Assembly: GCA_036822015.1 (NCBI GenBank)
Contig: DAISIL010000015.1
Coordinates: 1 to 57,622 of the forward strand
Direction of reading: 5' to 3'
From: DAISIL01 sp036822015
Lineage (GTDB): Bacteria > Bacteroidota > Bacteroidia > Cytophagales > Bernardetiaceae
Length of the DNA: 57,622 nt
Positions 33,168-42,400 of this stretch are shown here, piece after piece. The notes under the pieces are model-generated. The model made no database searches and was not told the DNA's origin. It saw only the letters and a program-made list of their open reading frames with translations. The position numbers and the translations under genes were made by a program. Position 1 is the first letter of the stretch. The number at the start of each line of letters is the position of its first letter.

Positions 33168-34395
33168 TACCAAACAAATTCTGGAAGAGTATGAGGTCTA
33201 TTTGCCCCAAGAAACCTTAGCCCCGCTCAAAGAAGGACAAACCAAACTCTGCATTGGCATCCCCAAAGAGATTGCGCCTTACGAAAACAGGGTTCCTTTG
33301 CACCCTGGGGCAGTGGGGGTGCTGCGCAATAACGGACATGAAGTCATCGTACAGACGGGGGCCGGCGAGCGATCCAAGCATACGGATCGGGAGTACAGCG
33401 AAGCCGGTGGGCGGATTGCTTACTCGGCGAAGGAAATCTACTCCCGTGCTGATATTTTGTTGAAGGTAGCCCCGCCCACGATCGAAGAAGTCGATTGGAT
33501 GCAAAGCGGCAAAACGCTCATCTCTGCTCTCCAGCCAGCCACGATCAAGCCCGAACTCCTCCAGCGTATCCTCGATAAACGCCTGACCGCCCTTGCCTAC
33601 GAACTCCTCAAAGACCAGGTCGGCAACCTAAGCATCATGCGGGCCATGAGCGAGATCGCGGGTAGCACCGTCCTCCTGATTGCGGCCGAGTATCTCAACA
33701 GCACCAACAGCGGCAAAGGGATGATTATCGGGGGCATTACGGGGGTAGCCCCCGCCAATATCGTCATTCTGGGGGCAGGTACGGTGGGAGAGTACGCCGC
33801 CCGCACGGCCCTACACCTGGGCGGCAACGTGAAGGTATTCGATAACGACATCCACAAGTTGCGCCGCATGAAATACCATCTGGCACATCCAAATATCTAC
33901 ACCTCCATCCTGGATACGGAGACGCTTCGGGAGGCTCTCGAGCGGGCCGATGTTGCCATTGGGGCTTTGAGTCCGGTGAGGGGGCGCACGCCTGTTGTGG
34001 TGAGTGAGGAGATGGTCTCTCGGATGAAGTCTGATGCGGTCATTTTGGATGTCAGCATCGACCACGGGGGATGCTTCGAGACCTCCGAACCGACGACGCA
34101 CGCCCGTCCGGTCTTTCGCAAATACGACGTGATTCATTATTGCGTCCCCAATATCCCCTCACGGGTAGCCCGCACGGCCACCAGCGCGATCAGCAACGTA
34201 TTTACGCCCCTCCTCCTCAAAATTGCCGAACATGGCGACATCGAAAGCATGATCGCGGATGAGCCTTGTTTCTCCGAAGGGGTCTATGCCTACAAAGGTA
34301 ACCTGACCAACATCAACATCAGCAATAAGTTTCATTTGCGCTACAAAGACATCAACCTCCTGATGGCCGCCCGCAGGGGACGCATGAACTCATAA
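33160..34395 (+). CDS. ald: Alanine dehydrogenase
   Basis: NAD-dependent oxidative deamination of alanine to pyruvate and ammonia, or the reverse. The 411-residue protein has the AlaDH/PNT N-terminal segment GIPKEIAPYENRVPLHPG (about residues 33-50), SALQPA after the first Rossmann part, and the NAD loop ILGAGTVGEYAAR (about 207-219). The N-terminal 25-residue extension and the family branch are those seen in Bacteroidota AlaDH. A relationship to the transhydrogenase alpha subunit is excluded by the lack of a membrane part. Last gene of the pdxA-kinase-tsaE-ald operon; its tail overlaps the DUF488 gene by six bases. Confidence 0.9.
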   Translation: MSDTKQILEEYEVYLPQETLAPLKEGQTKLCIGIPKEIAPYENRVPLHPGAVGVLRNNGHEVIVQTGAGERSKHTDREYSEAGGRIAYSAKEIYSRADILLKVAPPTIEEVDWMQSGKTLISALQPATIKPELLQRILDKRLTALAYELLKDQVGNLSIMRAMSEIAGSTVLLIAAEYLNSTNSGKGMIIGGITGVAPANIVILGAGTVGEYAARTALHLGGNVKVFDNDIHKLRRMKYHLAHPNIYTSILDTETLREALERADVAIGALSPVRGRTPVVVSEEMVSRMKSDAVILDVSIDHGGCFETSEPTTHARPVFRKYDVIHYCVPNIPSRVARTATSAISNVFTPLLLKIAEHGDIESMIADEPCFSEGVYAYKGNLTNINISNKFHLRYKDINLLMAARRGRMNS

Positions 34396-34884
34396 AGCCC
34401 CAAAGAAGCCCAGCCGCTGCATGATGGCCGCCTGGGAACGCACCTGTCCCTGCTCGTCGATATGCCAGAGCGGGATGTTTGCTAAGTCCAGGGCTACCCC
34501 GATGAGCTTGGAGCGGTGGCAGCGTTCGGGCTTGGTTTCGGCGCACATCAGGGCTAGACGATAGTTTTTTTGGTGGGCTACCCGGAGGCGTTCTATTCCT
34601 CTGGCAAAGAAATCTTGTTGCATAACTTTCTGGTAATCAATTTTTCCATGCGCATCGTAACAGCCCGTACAGCTAGGGCGGCCGCCCAAGAGATCGCCCA
34701 TGAAGACGTAGCGGACGCTTTCCTGCTCGGCCAGCCAAAGTCTTAAAGATTGTTGCCCAAAGGCGGTATTGAATCTGGCCTGCGGCACCGAACGCACATC
34801 GACAAGGTATTGAATATGAAGGTTTTGCAAAATATTCATCAACTCATCTGGGCTTCTGTTGCCGTATCCGATCGTGTAAAGCAT
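34390..34884 (-). CDS. DUF488 family protein
   Basis: A 164-residue protein with the hallmarks of DUF488: the N-terminal TIGYGNRSPDEL segment, VDVRSVPQARFN, and the C-terminal CAETKPERCHRSKL motif with CHR. The family is widespread; its biochemical function is not settled. Here it is the only gene transcribed leftward between ald and the TraB/GumN gene and overlaps the ald stop by six bases. Confidence 0.88.
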   Translation of the reverse strand: MLYTIGYGNRSPDELMNILQNLHIQYLVDVRSVPQARFNTAFGQQSLRLWLAEQESVRYVFMGDLLGGRPSCTGCYDAHGKIDYQKVMQQDFFARGIERLRVAHQKNYRLALMCAETKPERCHRSKLIGVALDLANIPLWHIDEQGQVRSQAAIMQRLGFFGAL

Positions 34885-34942
34885 CGTTTTTAAAAAACTT
34901 ATGGTTTAGGTCTTGCGTTTGGATACCAAAACAACGCACGTG

Positions 34943-35803
34943 ATGAAGCATTATTGGTTGATAGTTTGGATATGCCTGCTGGGTCTGCCGACGGTTTCGG
35001 GGCAGATGCTCTGGAAAGTAGAGGGCAAGGAACGCCAAACGCCGTCGTATCTTTTCGGGACGATCCATCTCGGGCATCCGCAGGCTTATACCTTCAGCGA
35101 TCAGGCCCTAAAAGCCTTAGCAGCTACCGATGGCATGGCTGGTGAGTTGGTCTTCGATCCGGCGGCCATCTTCAAGGTCATGTCGAAGGTGATGATGAAA
35201 GATAGCACGCTGCGCGACTTGCTCCCGCCCGAGAAGTACGCCCTAGTTCATGAAAAAATCACCGAAAGGCTTGGCATGATTGCACCTATGGCCGAGCGGA
35301 TGCAGCCCGCCTTTGTCTCCGTCCTGCTGATGGAACAAGAAGAAGGAACAACGGCTGACCTCGGGGAAGCTCCCCAGCGGACACCCCTAGACCTCTACCT
35401 CCAGGAGCAAGCCCGCAAGCAAAACAAAGACGTGCGTGGACTAGAAACTGTTGAGGAGCAGATGGATGCCTTTGCATCTATGTCGCTCAAGATGCAAGCC
35501 GAAGCCCTCTACGAAGCCGTCCAAGCCAACGAAAAAAGCTCGGGACAACTCCAGCAAATGCTTGACCTGTACGAAAAAGGAGAACTGGATACCCTCTACC
35601 AACTGGCTATCCGTGAGATGCCGCCTCAGACTGCCGAGCGTTTCCTCGACCAGCGCAACCAACGCATGACCGAGCGCATGATGGACATGCTCAAAGAAAA
35701 GTCCTGGTTTGTCGCCGTAGGTGCGGCACATCTTCCGGGTGAGCAAGGCATGATCGCGCTTTTGCGCAAAGCAGGTTATACCGTAATACCAATAAGCGAT
35801 TAA
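34943..35803 (+). CDS. TraB/GumN family protein, exported
   Basis: A 286-residue protein with a signal peptide (residues 1-21, ending VSGQ). The family strands are visible: SYLFGTIHLGHPQ after the N-terminus and the C-terminal WFVAVGAAHLPGEQGM with the conserved GAAH. TraB/GumN proteins share a fold with the Tiki metalloproteases, whose metal residues correspond to these GTIH and GAAH histidines, so a periplasmic or outer-membrane protease role is possible. I chose the ATG at 34943 because it begins the signal peptide. The next gene starts 13 bases after its stop. Confidence 0.85.
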   Translation: MKHYWLIVWICLLGLPTVSGQMLWKVEGKERQTPSYLFGTIHLGHPQAYTFSDQALKALAATDGMAGELVFDPAAIFKVMSKVMMKDSTLRDLLPPEKYALVHEKITERLGMIAPMAERMQPAFVSVLLMEQEEGTTADLGEAPQRTPLDLYLQEQARKQNKDVRGLETVEEQMDAFASMSLKMQAEALYEAVQANEKSSGQLQQMLDLYEKGELDTLYQLAIREMPPQTAERFLDQRNQRMTERMMDMLKEKSWFVAVGAAHLPGEQGMIALLRKAGYTVIPISD

Positions 35804-35816
35804 AAACGTTTTTTTC

Positions 35817-36299
35817 TTGAAGCTCATCTTACTTTGTTTCGCTTTATTTTTGGTACAAACGGCTGATGCACAGACGTACTTGGTCTTAGATCGCTACGGA
35901 AAAAAGCAAACGCGCTTATTTGTCGGTGATCTAATCTACTTTTCCCTCAAAGGTCAGCCCGATCTCCGTTACGCCGATCATATCGCTGCCCTAAACCCTG
36001 CACGGCAGGAGGTTTCATTGGAGCGTTTGCAGACTACGCTCTCGCTTTCGGCCATCGAACGCTTTTATTTCAGGCGCGACCATTGGCGGCGTTTGCGGCA
36101 ACGGACATACTTTACGGGGGGAGGTTTTGGTTTGTCGGCTCTGGTGCTGGAACCCAGCGCGAGTTTCAGCCCGGAGGAGGCTGCGATATGGGGGGCTTCT
36201 ATCCTGGCCTTCGGGCAGGTCACCCGTGTATGGAACTGGCGTAAGTTTCGGGTGCAACCGCCGCGTAGCCGAGCCAGGGTGCTGGATATGCGCTTTTGA
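35817..36299 (+). CDS. Hypothetical exported protein
   Basis: A 160-residue protein I do not recognise, with a signal peptide (residues 1-19, ending ADAQ) and no ATG at its start: translation must begin at the TTG at 35817, directly before the signal. The mature part begins YLVLDRYGKKQTRLFVGDLIYFSLKG in two pieces that resemble a small beta-barrel domain seen in other Bacteroidota secreted proteins; a short hydrophobic stretch (TGGGFGLSALVLE) follows. It follows the TraB/GumN gene by 13 bases, so they share a transcript, which ends at the hairpin at 36337-36375. Confidence 0.65.
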   Translation: MKLILLCFALFLVQTADAQTYLVLDRYGKKQTRLFVGDLIYFSLKGQPDLRYADHIAALNPARQEVSLERLQTTLSLSAIERFYFRRDHWRRLRQRTYFTGGGFGLSALVLEPSASFSPEEAAIWGASILAFGQVTRVWNWRKFRVQPPRSRARVLDMRF

Positions 36300-36320
36300 G
36301 TGGGTATCATTGGCTTTCCT

Positions 36321-36375
36321 CTTTGACGGGCAAAGCCCTCAAAGACGGATGAGAGGTCTTCGACCGTCTTTGAGG
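36321..36375 (+). terminator. Terminator hairpin with an alternative, mutually exclusive hairpin
   Basis: A perfect 12-bp stem (36337-36348 with 36364-36375, 15-base loop) is followed by TTTCTCTTG. A second hairpin, CTTTGA-C-GGGC (36321-36331) with GCCC-TCAAAG (36335-36344), uses part of the same left arm, so only one can form. Confidence 0.6.
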
Positions 36376-36415
36376 TTTCTCTTGACAAGATCCCCCACGC
36401 TGCCGCTTCTCCAAA

Positions 36416-36447
36416 TTTGCATCCCTTCTCCATTAGCCATACTTTTG
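36416..36447 (+). promoter_or_regulatory. Promoter of the methyltransferase-like gene
   Basis: TTTG (36416-36419), 20 bases, TACTTTTG (36440-36447), a full consensus match. The position means that the TTG at 36417 is the -33 element and not a start codon. Confidence 0.65.
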
Positions 36448-36452
36448 TACGC

Positions 36453-37109
36453 ATAAAAGCGCAGCTAAAAAAGATCATCAAACCGCTTGTCCCCCAGAGC
36501 TTTTTCGATTGGCGACAAGCGCAGTCCATCGAACGACAAAACAAAGAAACCCTCCTGAACTGGCAAAAGCAAGGCTGCCCACTGCCACCTCCCCACGTCG
36601 TCAAGCAGCAGGCCATACGGGCGTATCAGGAGCAGTACCGCTGTGCTGTTTTCATCGAGACGGGGACGTATATGGGACAGATGGTGGCAGCGCAAAAGCG
36701 ATATTTCAAGAAAATCTATTCCATCAAGCTGGCAGAGATGCTCTTTTTGCAAGCCCAGGAGCGGTTTGGCTCCGATGCCCACATCACGATCATGCAAGGA
36801 GATAGCGGCAAAGTCCTACCCAAGATCATGGTGCAGATCAAGGAACCAGCTATCTTTTGGCTAGACGGGCATTACTCGGGAGGTATCACGGCGCAGGGCG
36901 AAAAAGATTGCCCTATTTTTGATGAAATAGATGCTATATTTGCTGACAAAAAATACAAGCATATCTTGCTCATCGACGATGCCCGATGTTTTGTGGGAGA
37001 AAATGACTATCCTACTATCGAGGAGCTAACCGCCTACGTGCGCACCAAAGATAACACCTACCAGGCCGAGGTCAAGGATGACATCATCCGATATACCCCC
37101 GCCGAGTAA
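36453..37109 (+). CDS. Class I SAM-dependent methyltransferase-like protein, unusual start
   Basis: About 218 residues with a SAM-binding Rossmann pattern: VFIETGTYMGQMV for the glycine loop, then an acidic strand end, the motif FWLDGHYSGG and a later strand ILLIDDARCF. This resembles the methyltransferase family that acts in glycan or macrolide modification. No ATG, GTG or TTG sits at a suitable place: the frame opens upstream at a TTG at 36417, but that overlaps the -33 promoter element. Counting five bases from the -7 box, as at other genes here, puts the start at an ATA codon at 36453, right before the protein's conserved-looking KAQLKKIIKPL sequence. The substrate is unknown. Confidence 0.6.
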   Translation: MKAQLKKIIKPLVPQSFFDWRQAQSIERQNKETLLNWQKQGCPLPPPHVVKQQAIRAYQEQYRCAVFIETGTYMGQMVAAQKRYFKKIYSIKLAEMLFLQAQERFGSDAHITIMQGDSGKVLPKIMVQIKEPAIFWLDGHYSGGITAQGEKDCPIFDEIDAIFADKKYKHILLIDDARCFVGENDYPTIEELTAYVRTKDNTYQAEVKDDIIRYTPAE

Positions 37110-37144
37110 GCCTACTCCCCACCAAAAACGGGCGAGGAGTAGGC
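37110..37144. terminator. Hairpin between convergent genes
   Basis: GCCTACTCC (37110-37118) pairs with GGAGTAGGC (37136-37144) around a 17-base loop. There is no clear T-run, so termination is likely but not certain. Confidence 0.4.
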
Positions 37145-37152
37145 GTATTTCT

Positions 37153-38355
37153 CTATCCGCTGACGGCTTCTAGCACACCCAGGCGTTGCCCTACTTTCGT
37201 GAACGCGGCGATGGCCTTATCGAGGTGTTCGCGCTCGTGAGCAGCTGAAAGTTGTACTCGGATGCGTGCTTTGCCTTGTGGTACGACGGGATAATAAAAA
37301 CCAATCACATAAACCCCTTCTTCAAGTAGTTGATCTGCAAAGGCTTGTGAGAGTGGCGCATCGTAAAGCATAATCGGTACGATGGGATGCTCACCAGGTA
37401 GGATATCGAATCCGGCGGCGGTCATCTGCTCCCGAAAGTAACGGGTGTTGGCCTCGAGTTTGTCGCGCAGGTCGGTACTTTGGGTCAGGAGATCAAGGAC
37501 TTTGAGCGATGCCCCGACGATGGCCGGCGCGAGGGTGTTCGAGAAGAGATAAGGGCGGGAGCGTTGGCGCAGCATCTCGATGATCTCTTTGCGCCCCGTC
37601 GTAAAGCCACCCAAGGCTCCTCCGAGGGCTTTGCCGAGTGTGCCGGTGATGATGTCGATGCGCCCCATCACGTCGCGAAACTCGTGCGTACCACGTCCGG
37701 TTCTGCCCATAAATCCGGTAGCATGACATTCGTCGATCATCACAAGGGCGTGATATTTGGCTGCCAGATCGCAAATTTTATCTAGTTGAGCGATTGTTCC
37801 ATCCATCGAAAAGACACCATCTGTAACGATTACGCGATGCCTGGCCGACTGGGCCGCCTGGAGTTGTTTTTCCAGATCGTCCATGTCGTTGTGGAGGTAG
37901 CGGTAGCGTTGGGCTTTGCAGAGGCGCACGCCGTCGATGATGGAGGCATGGTTGAGTTGGTCGGAGATGATCGCATCTTCGGCACCAAAGATCGGCTCAA
38001 AAACCCCGCCGTTGGCATCGAAGGCAGCCGCATACAATATTGTATCTTCGGTTCCCAAAAACTCGGCAAGTTTGGCTTCTAGTGCTTTGTGAATATCTTG
38101 CGTACCACAGATGAAGCGCACCGAAGACATCCCAAATCCATGGCTGTCGATGGTGGACTGGGCAGCCGCAATGACTTCGGGGTGGGACGAAAGCCCGAGG
38201 TAGTTGTTGGCGCAAAAGTTGAGTACTTCTTGCCCGCTTTGGGTGCGGATCGTGGGCCCCTGTGGGGTCGTGATGATGCGTTCGCGCTTGTATAGCCCCT
38301 GGGCTTGAAGGTCGGATAGCTCCTGGGCCAGTTGTTGTTGGAGTGCTTGGTACAT
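37153..38355 (-). CDS. kbl: Glycine C-acetyltransferase (2-amino-3-ketobutyrate CoA ligase)
   Basis: PLP enzyme of the alpha-oxoamine synthase family that cleaves 2-amino-3-ketobutyrate with CoA to glycine and acetyl-CoA, the second step of threonine breakdown. The 400-residue length is standard. NFCANNYLGLSSHPE at about residues 46-60, DECHATGFMG at 208-217 and the PLP lysine Lys242 in GTLGKALGG are diagnostic. Related enzymes (serine palmitoyltransferase, BioF) share the fold, but the N-terminal region fits Kbl best. No threonine dehydrogenase (tdh) is adjacent. Confidence 0.93.
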   Translation of the reverse strand: MYQALQQQLAQELSDLQAQGLYKRERIITTPQGPTIRTQSGQEVLNFCANNYLGLSSHPEVIAAAQSTIDSHGFGMSSVRFICGTQDIHKALEAKLAEFLGTEDTILYAAAFDANGGVFEPIFGAEDAIISDQLNHASIIDGVRLCKAQRYRYLHNDMDDLEKQLQAAQSARHRVIVTDGVFSMDGTIAQLDKICDLAAKYHALVMIDECHATGFMGRTGRGTHEFRDVMGRIDIITGTLGKALGGALGGFTTGRKEIIEMLRQRSRPYLFSNTLAPAIVGASLKVLDLLTQSTDLRDKLEANTRYFREQMTAAGFDILPGEHPIVPIMLYDAPLSQAFADQLLEEGVYVIGFYYPVVPQGKARIRVQLSAAHEREHLDKAIAAFTKVGQRLGVLEAVSG

Positions 38356-38377
38356 GGTGCCAGATGTTGATAGAAGT

Positions 38378-38409
38378 CAAATATACGCATTTTTTTAGTA
38401 GCTCACAAA
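38378..38409 (-). promoter_or_regulatory. Promoter of kbl
   Basis: Minus strand: TTTG (38409-38406), 20 bases, TATATTTG (38385-38378). The kbl ATG follows about 22 bases later. The -33 element lies inside the 3' end of the upstream NAD(P)-binding gene. Confidence 0.65.
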
Positions 38410-39030
38410 AGGCATTTGTCCCAAAAAACGATCTTCTTCTACCTGCGTCAAGAGGAAGTTGGCCAGGTCGGCGCGTCCAATTTGTGTGCTGGCATCTACG
38501 CCTACCCACCCGACGCGATACTGCCCGCGTTTGGGGGCATCGGTTAGGCGCGGCCCCCGAACGATGATCCAATCTACACCGCTTTTTTGGAGAACTTCGT
38601 GATGACCAATCGCATCGTTGAGAATGCGCGGGACGAACAGTTTCATTAGGGTTCGGATGAGCAGATCGGGGATTTTGGGGCGGTCTTTGTCGGGGTAAGG
38701 CAGCCCGCCGCCGGAGAGCGAGATGATTTTTTTTATGCCGTGGGCTTGCATGGCTTCCACGATGTGCTGTGTCCCGTTGGTTTGGAGCCACTCGGGCGAG
38801 CCTTTGACATGACCAAAAAGGCTCACGACGACATCTGTACCCGTAACGGTTTCGGCTACATTTTCATAAATCAATACATCACCCTTGACAATCGAAAGGT
38901 TTTTGTGGCTTGTCTGGACTTTGCCCGGCGTTCGTACCAACGCCTGTACCTGATAGCCTGCTGCCAGGGCTTGCTCGAGAAACTGCTGGCCGGTACGGCC
39001 GGATGCGCCAAAGAGTGCAATTTTTTTCAT
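38395..39030 (-). CDS. NAD(P)H-binding (SDR-like, atypical) protein
   Basis: A 211-residue Rossmann-fold protein with the atypical-SDR glycine loop ALFGASGRTGQQF (residues 4-16) and a later LSGGG segment. It lacks the catalytic YxxxK of classical SDRs. This group includes NmrA-like and NAD(P)H-binding proteins, some of which sense redox state or reduce flavins or quinones. I chose the ATG at 39030, which begins the first beta strand. It is divergent from an HxlR regulator gene, which is a frequent arrangement for this kind of reductase, so it is probably the regulator's target. Confidence 0.85.
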   Translation of the reverse strand: MKKIALFGASGRTGQQFLEQALAAGYQVQALVRTPGKVQTSHKNLSIVKGDVLIYENVAETVTGTDVVVSLFGHVKGSPEWLQTNGTQHIVEAMQAHGIKKIISLSGGGLPYPDKDRPKIPDLLIRTLMKLFVPRILNDAIGHHEVLQKSGVDWIIVRGPRLTDAPKRGQYRVGWVGVDASTQIGRADLANFLLTQVEEDRFLGQMPFVSY

Positions 39031-39060
39031 CTGGAAAAGGTCGTTTGTTGAATCTTTGCG

Positions 39061-39099
39061 CAAGATTAAATAGCTTTGCTGTACTTCACAAACAAAGCT
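39061..39099. promoter_or_regulatory. Divergent promoter/operator between the SDR-like gene and hxlR
   Basis: For the minus-strand gene: TTTG (39092-39089), 20 bases, TAATCTTG (39068-39061). Overlapping it is an inverted repeat, AGCTTTG (39072-39078) and CAAAGCT (39093-39099), a good candidate HxlR operator. Confidence 0.5.
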
Positions 39100-39119
39100 G
39101 TACTAACCTTTTTGTGTGT

Positions 39120-39446
39120 ATGACCAACACACCGATCTCTCTTAGCCCGCGCTGCCCCATCCGCACTACCCTTGAACTCGTAGGGGGTAAGTGGAAACTG
39201 CTCATCTTATACCAACTCATGGATCGCCCTCTGCGCCCTTCTGCTTTGCGCAAACAAATTCCGGACATCAGCGAAAAAATGCTCATCCAGGAACTGAAAA
39301 ACTTGACAGACAGCGGGTTGGTACTCCGAAAAAACTACGGCGAAGTGCCACCTAAGGTCTCCTACCAGATCACTGAAAAGGGCCGTAATGCCCTTCCGCT
39401 CATCGAAGCCATGCGGCGTTTTGCCGAGCAATACACGGAGGGGTGA
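39120..39446 (+). CDS. HxlR-family winged-helix transcriptional regulator
   Basis: A 108-residue DNA-binding protein. CPIRTTLELVGGKWKLLILY (about residues 12-31) is the HxlR signature with its early cysteine. RPSALRKQIPDISEKMLIQEL is the recognition-helix region, and VPPKVSYQITEKGRNALP the wing and dimerisation helix. HxlR regulators often respond to electrophiles, formaldehyde or quinones through that cysteine (Cys12 here). The ATG at 39120 is preceded by an inverted repeat that the protein may bind. It is divergent from the NAD(P)-binding protein gene and ends three bases before the convergent giant regulator. Confidence 0.9.
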   Translation: MTNTPISLSPRCPIRTTLELVGGKWKLLILYQLMDRPLRPSALRKQIPDISEKMLIQELKNLTDSGLVLRKNYGEVPPKVSYQITEKGRNALPLIEAMRRFAEQYTEG

Positions 39447-39449
39447 GCC

Positions 39450-42400
39450 TCAAAGCCGAACACCCAAAACCGTAATATCGTCGCGTTGCTCGCTGCCGTC
39501 CTGATGCTGATCTAGGGCTTGTTCGAGGGCTAGGCGTTGCTCGTGCATGGGCTGGGCGGCTAAGTCAAAGAGCATCCGCTTGAACTCCAGCGTACCGAAC
39601 TTTCGCCGTTTTTCGTTGCATTGATCCACAAAGCCATCGGTGGTCAGGTAGAGGGTGTAGCCGCGCTCGAGGATGAGGGTATGATCGGTAAAGTCCTGAT
39701 CGCTATGCCTTTGTCGCCCACCGATCGACTGCCGGTCGCCTTTGATCTCCTGGAGTAAAAATCCTTCGGAATGATACAGGGGGCGTTTGGCTCCTGCAAA
39801 GATGACTTCTATCTCGTGTTCGTTGAGTTGTGCAAGTCGGCAGATGCTAATATCCAACCCGTCAGCGTTGTTGGATTCCTCCTGGTGGAGGGCATCCTGA
39901 ATGCCGGCGTTGAGTTGATGCAGGATTGCTCCGGGCTGATACACGTGTTGTTCCTTTACGATTTCGTTCAAGATGGAGTAGCTAATCATGGACATAAATG
40001 CCCCGGGTACCCCATGTCCCGTGCAATCAACGACAGCCAAAAAGCGGTAATCGTCCGTTTCGGCGAGCCAGTAAAAATCCCCCGAAACCATATCTTTGGG
40101 GCGATAGATGACAAAGTAGTCCGCAAAGAGCCGGCTCATGTCCGTGTGTGTGGGTAGGATGGCTCGCTGGATGGTCTGGGCATAGCGCAAGGAATCCGTG
40201 ATGCGTTTGTTTTGTTCGGTGATCGAGACGTTGGCGGCTTCGAGTTTTTGGGTGCGGTCGGCTACTTTTTGTTCGAGGTTTTCGTAGAGGCGTGCGTTTT
40301 CGATGGAGATAGCTACCTGCGCCGAGAGCATATTGAGTACCTTGAGGCGGTCTTCGCTGAATGCCCCCGTGATGAGGTTGTTTTCTAGATAAAAGATACA
40401 GCGGATTTCCTGCTGGTTGCTCAGGATGGGATAGCAAAGAATAGATTTAGGCTTTTGACTTTTGATATAATCGTCTAGGCGATACATTTCGTTTTCAAAG
40501 GCGTTGTTCAAGACCAGGGGCTGGGTCGTGCGTACGACGTAATTGACCACGGATAATGCCAAAAAATCACAGTCTTCTATTGGTATTGGTTCGATGACTT
40601 CGGTCTCATCGCTACCGGCAAAACTACGGGCCTGCACAAACTGCCCGCGCTCCTCCTGGACGATGAGCGTCCCCTTTTCGGCACCGGCATTTTCCATCGC
40701 AATCTGCAAGACCTTTCTTAGGAGGGCTTCCAGTTGAGTGGACTCGGCCAGGGCCTGAGAGGCTTTCATCAGCGTAGCGATGTCGAGTTGTTGGTTTTTG
40801 GTCGTCGTGCCGGCTGACGAACTAACGCCGCTGGTTGTGCGTAGGTTGAGTGTTCCGTTGGCTGCCTGCGGGCGGGTTTGTTTGGGGTAGCGTTGCAGCC
40901 CAGATTTACCGGGGAGCAGGGTTTCTTTCTTTTGTTGGGCTTCTTGTCGGTCTTCGGCAAAGAGGTCGGGGTATTGGGTATAAAGCTGTTCGCATTTGCG
41001 CTTTGCTCCCCAGGCTTGGTAGGTCTGGGCAGACTTTTTGAGATAAAAAGCGGCGATGTCTTGTTGCTTTTGTTCTTGCCAATATTGGGCAAAGAGTTCA
41101 TAGGCAAGGGCTTCGTCCTGGATGTAGCCTTGCTGATGGGCTAGCTCAATGGCTCTGTTGTAGTGGGTTTCTGCGTCTTTGTTGCGTCGCTGAAAACGGT
41201 CGAGTTCTGCCTCGACGAGGTAGTAGCGGTAGCGGCTGTTGGCGGGGCAGGCATCGGCCCAACGGAGCATCTTTTTTTGGTTGGCAGCTACGCGCTTGAG
41301 CAGCCCACTGGTGTTGCGTTTGCGCTCGCGTGCCATGGCAAGCAGGAGCAGGGAGCTATAAAAATAGTACAAGGGAATCCCGGCCGAACCACGAATCCCG
41401 TCAATATACAGGGGAGCAGCTTTGGAGGCAGCTTTGGCGGCAGCCAAGTCCTGCATCAGGTAGGCGTTTACCATCTTCATAATGAAGAAGCCCGCCAGGA
41501 TCGTTTTGTTGCGCTTTTGGAGTAAGGGGGCCAGTTGTTCGTTTTCATTGAAGCCTTCGCCGACAAACTGCACAGGCGTACTGCTCTCTCCGCTTAGGTT
41601 GAGTGCCATCTGCCAGCATGTCCCGATCATCACGCCAGGCCCCGTCTGCCCAATCCGAAGGACGGCCTGGGCGTAGGTCTCGCATTCGCGTATCAGTTGT
41701 GGGAGTGGACGACCACTAATGAAAAGATGAAAGCAATAAATGTAAGCCGCATAGGCACCGTACTCGAAGCTACCCGTTTCTAGTCCTTTTTGATAGGCCG
41801 TAACCAAAGGCTGGAGGGTGTCTTTGATGGGTTCTTTCCAGTGCCGGATGAAGCCATTAAACACCATCCGGGTACGGGTCTCTTGCTTGATGCTTTTGTA
41901 CTTATCCAACATCCGAAAGGCAAGTTGCCCAAAGGCATAACCCGTCTCTAAGTCGCCCAGAACCCCACACAAGATGATCCCGTAGGAGGAGTAGGCATAG
42001 GTGGCCATATCGGTATTGCCGTGTTGGGCAAAAATAGATAACTGCTTGAAAATCAGTACAGGATATAGCTTTGGGGCTCCCAAAAAAGCCGCCAGACTCA
42101 CCGTGGACATGACCCGAATGACGGCCAGCCGTCGCGGATCCGTGATCTCGGGCATCTGCTCGAGGTCTTGGGGTGTCTTGCCGCGCAAATGAAAACGAAG
42201 TTTAAGCAAATGCTTGACTGTCTGTACTTTATTGGGGCTTTCAGGAAGCCTCATGCCGAGCATCTTCAAGGCTTCGAGGGCAGTCTGGATGGCCTGGTCA
42301 AGCATATTTTTGGCCATGTGTGCCTGAATGCGGATCAAATAACCCTCCACTCGGTCGAGTTGATCTTGGCTATGCTGAAAAAGCGGCGTAAGAAATTCCT

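Noticed and set aside
37997..38791. 264-codon minus-strand frame spanning kbl and the SDR-like gene
   Set aside because: It is another frame of the same strand as two well-supported genes and is Pro/Arg/Ser-rich without domain signals.
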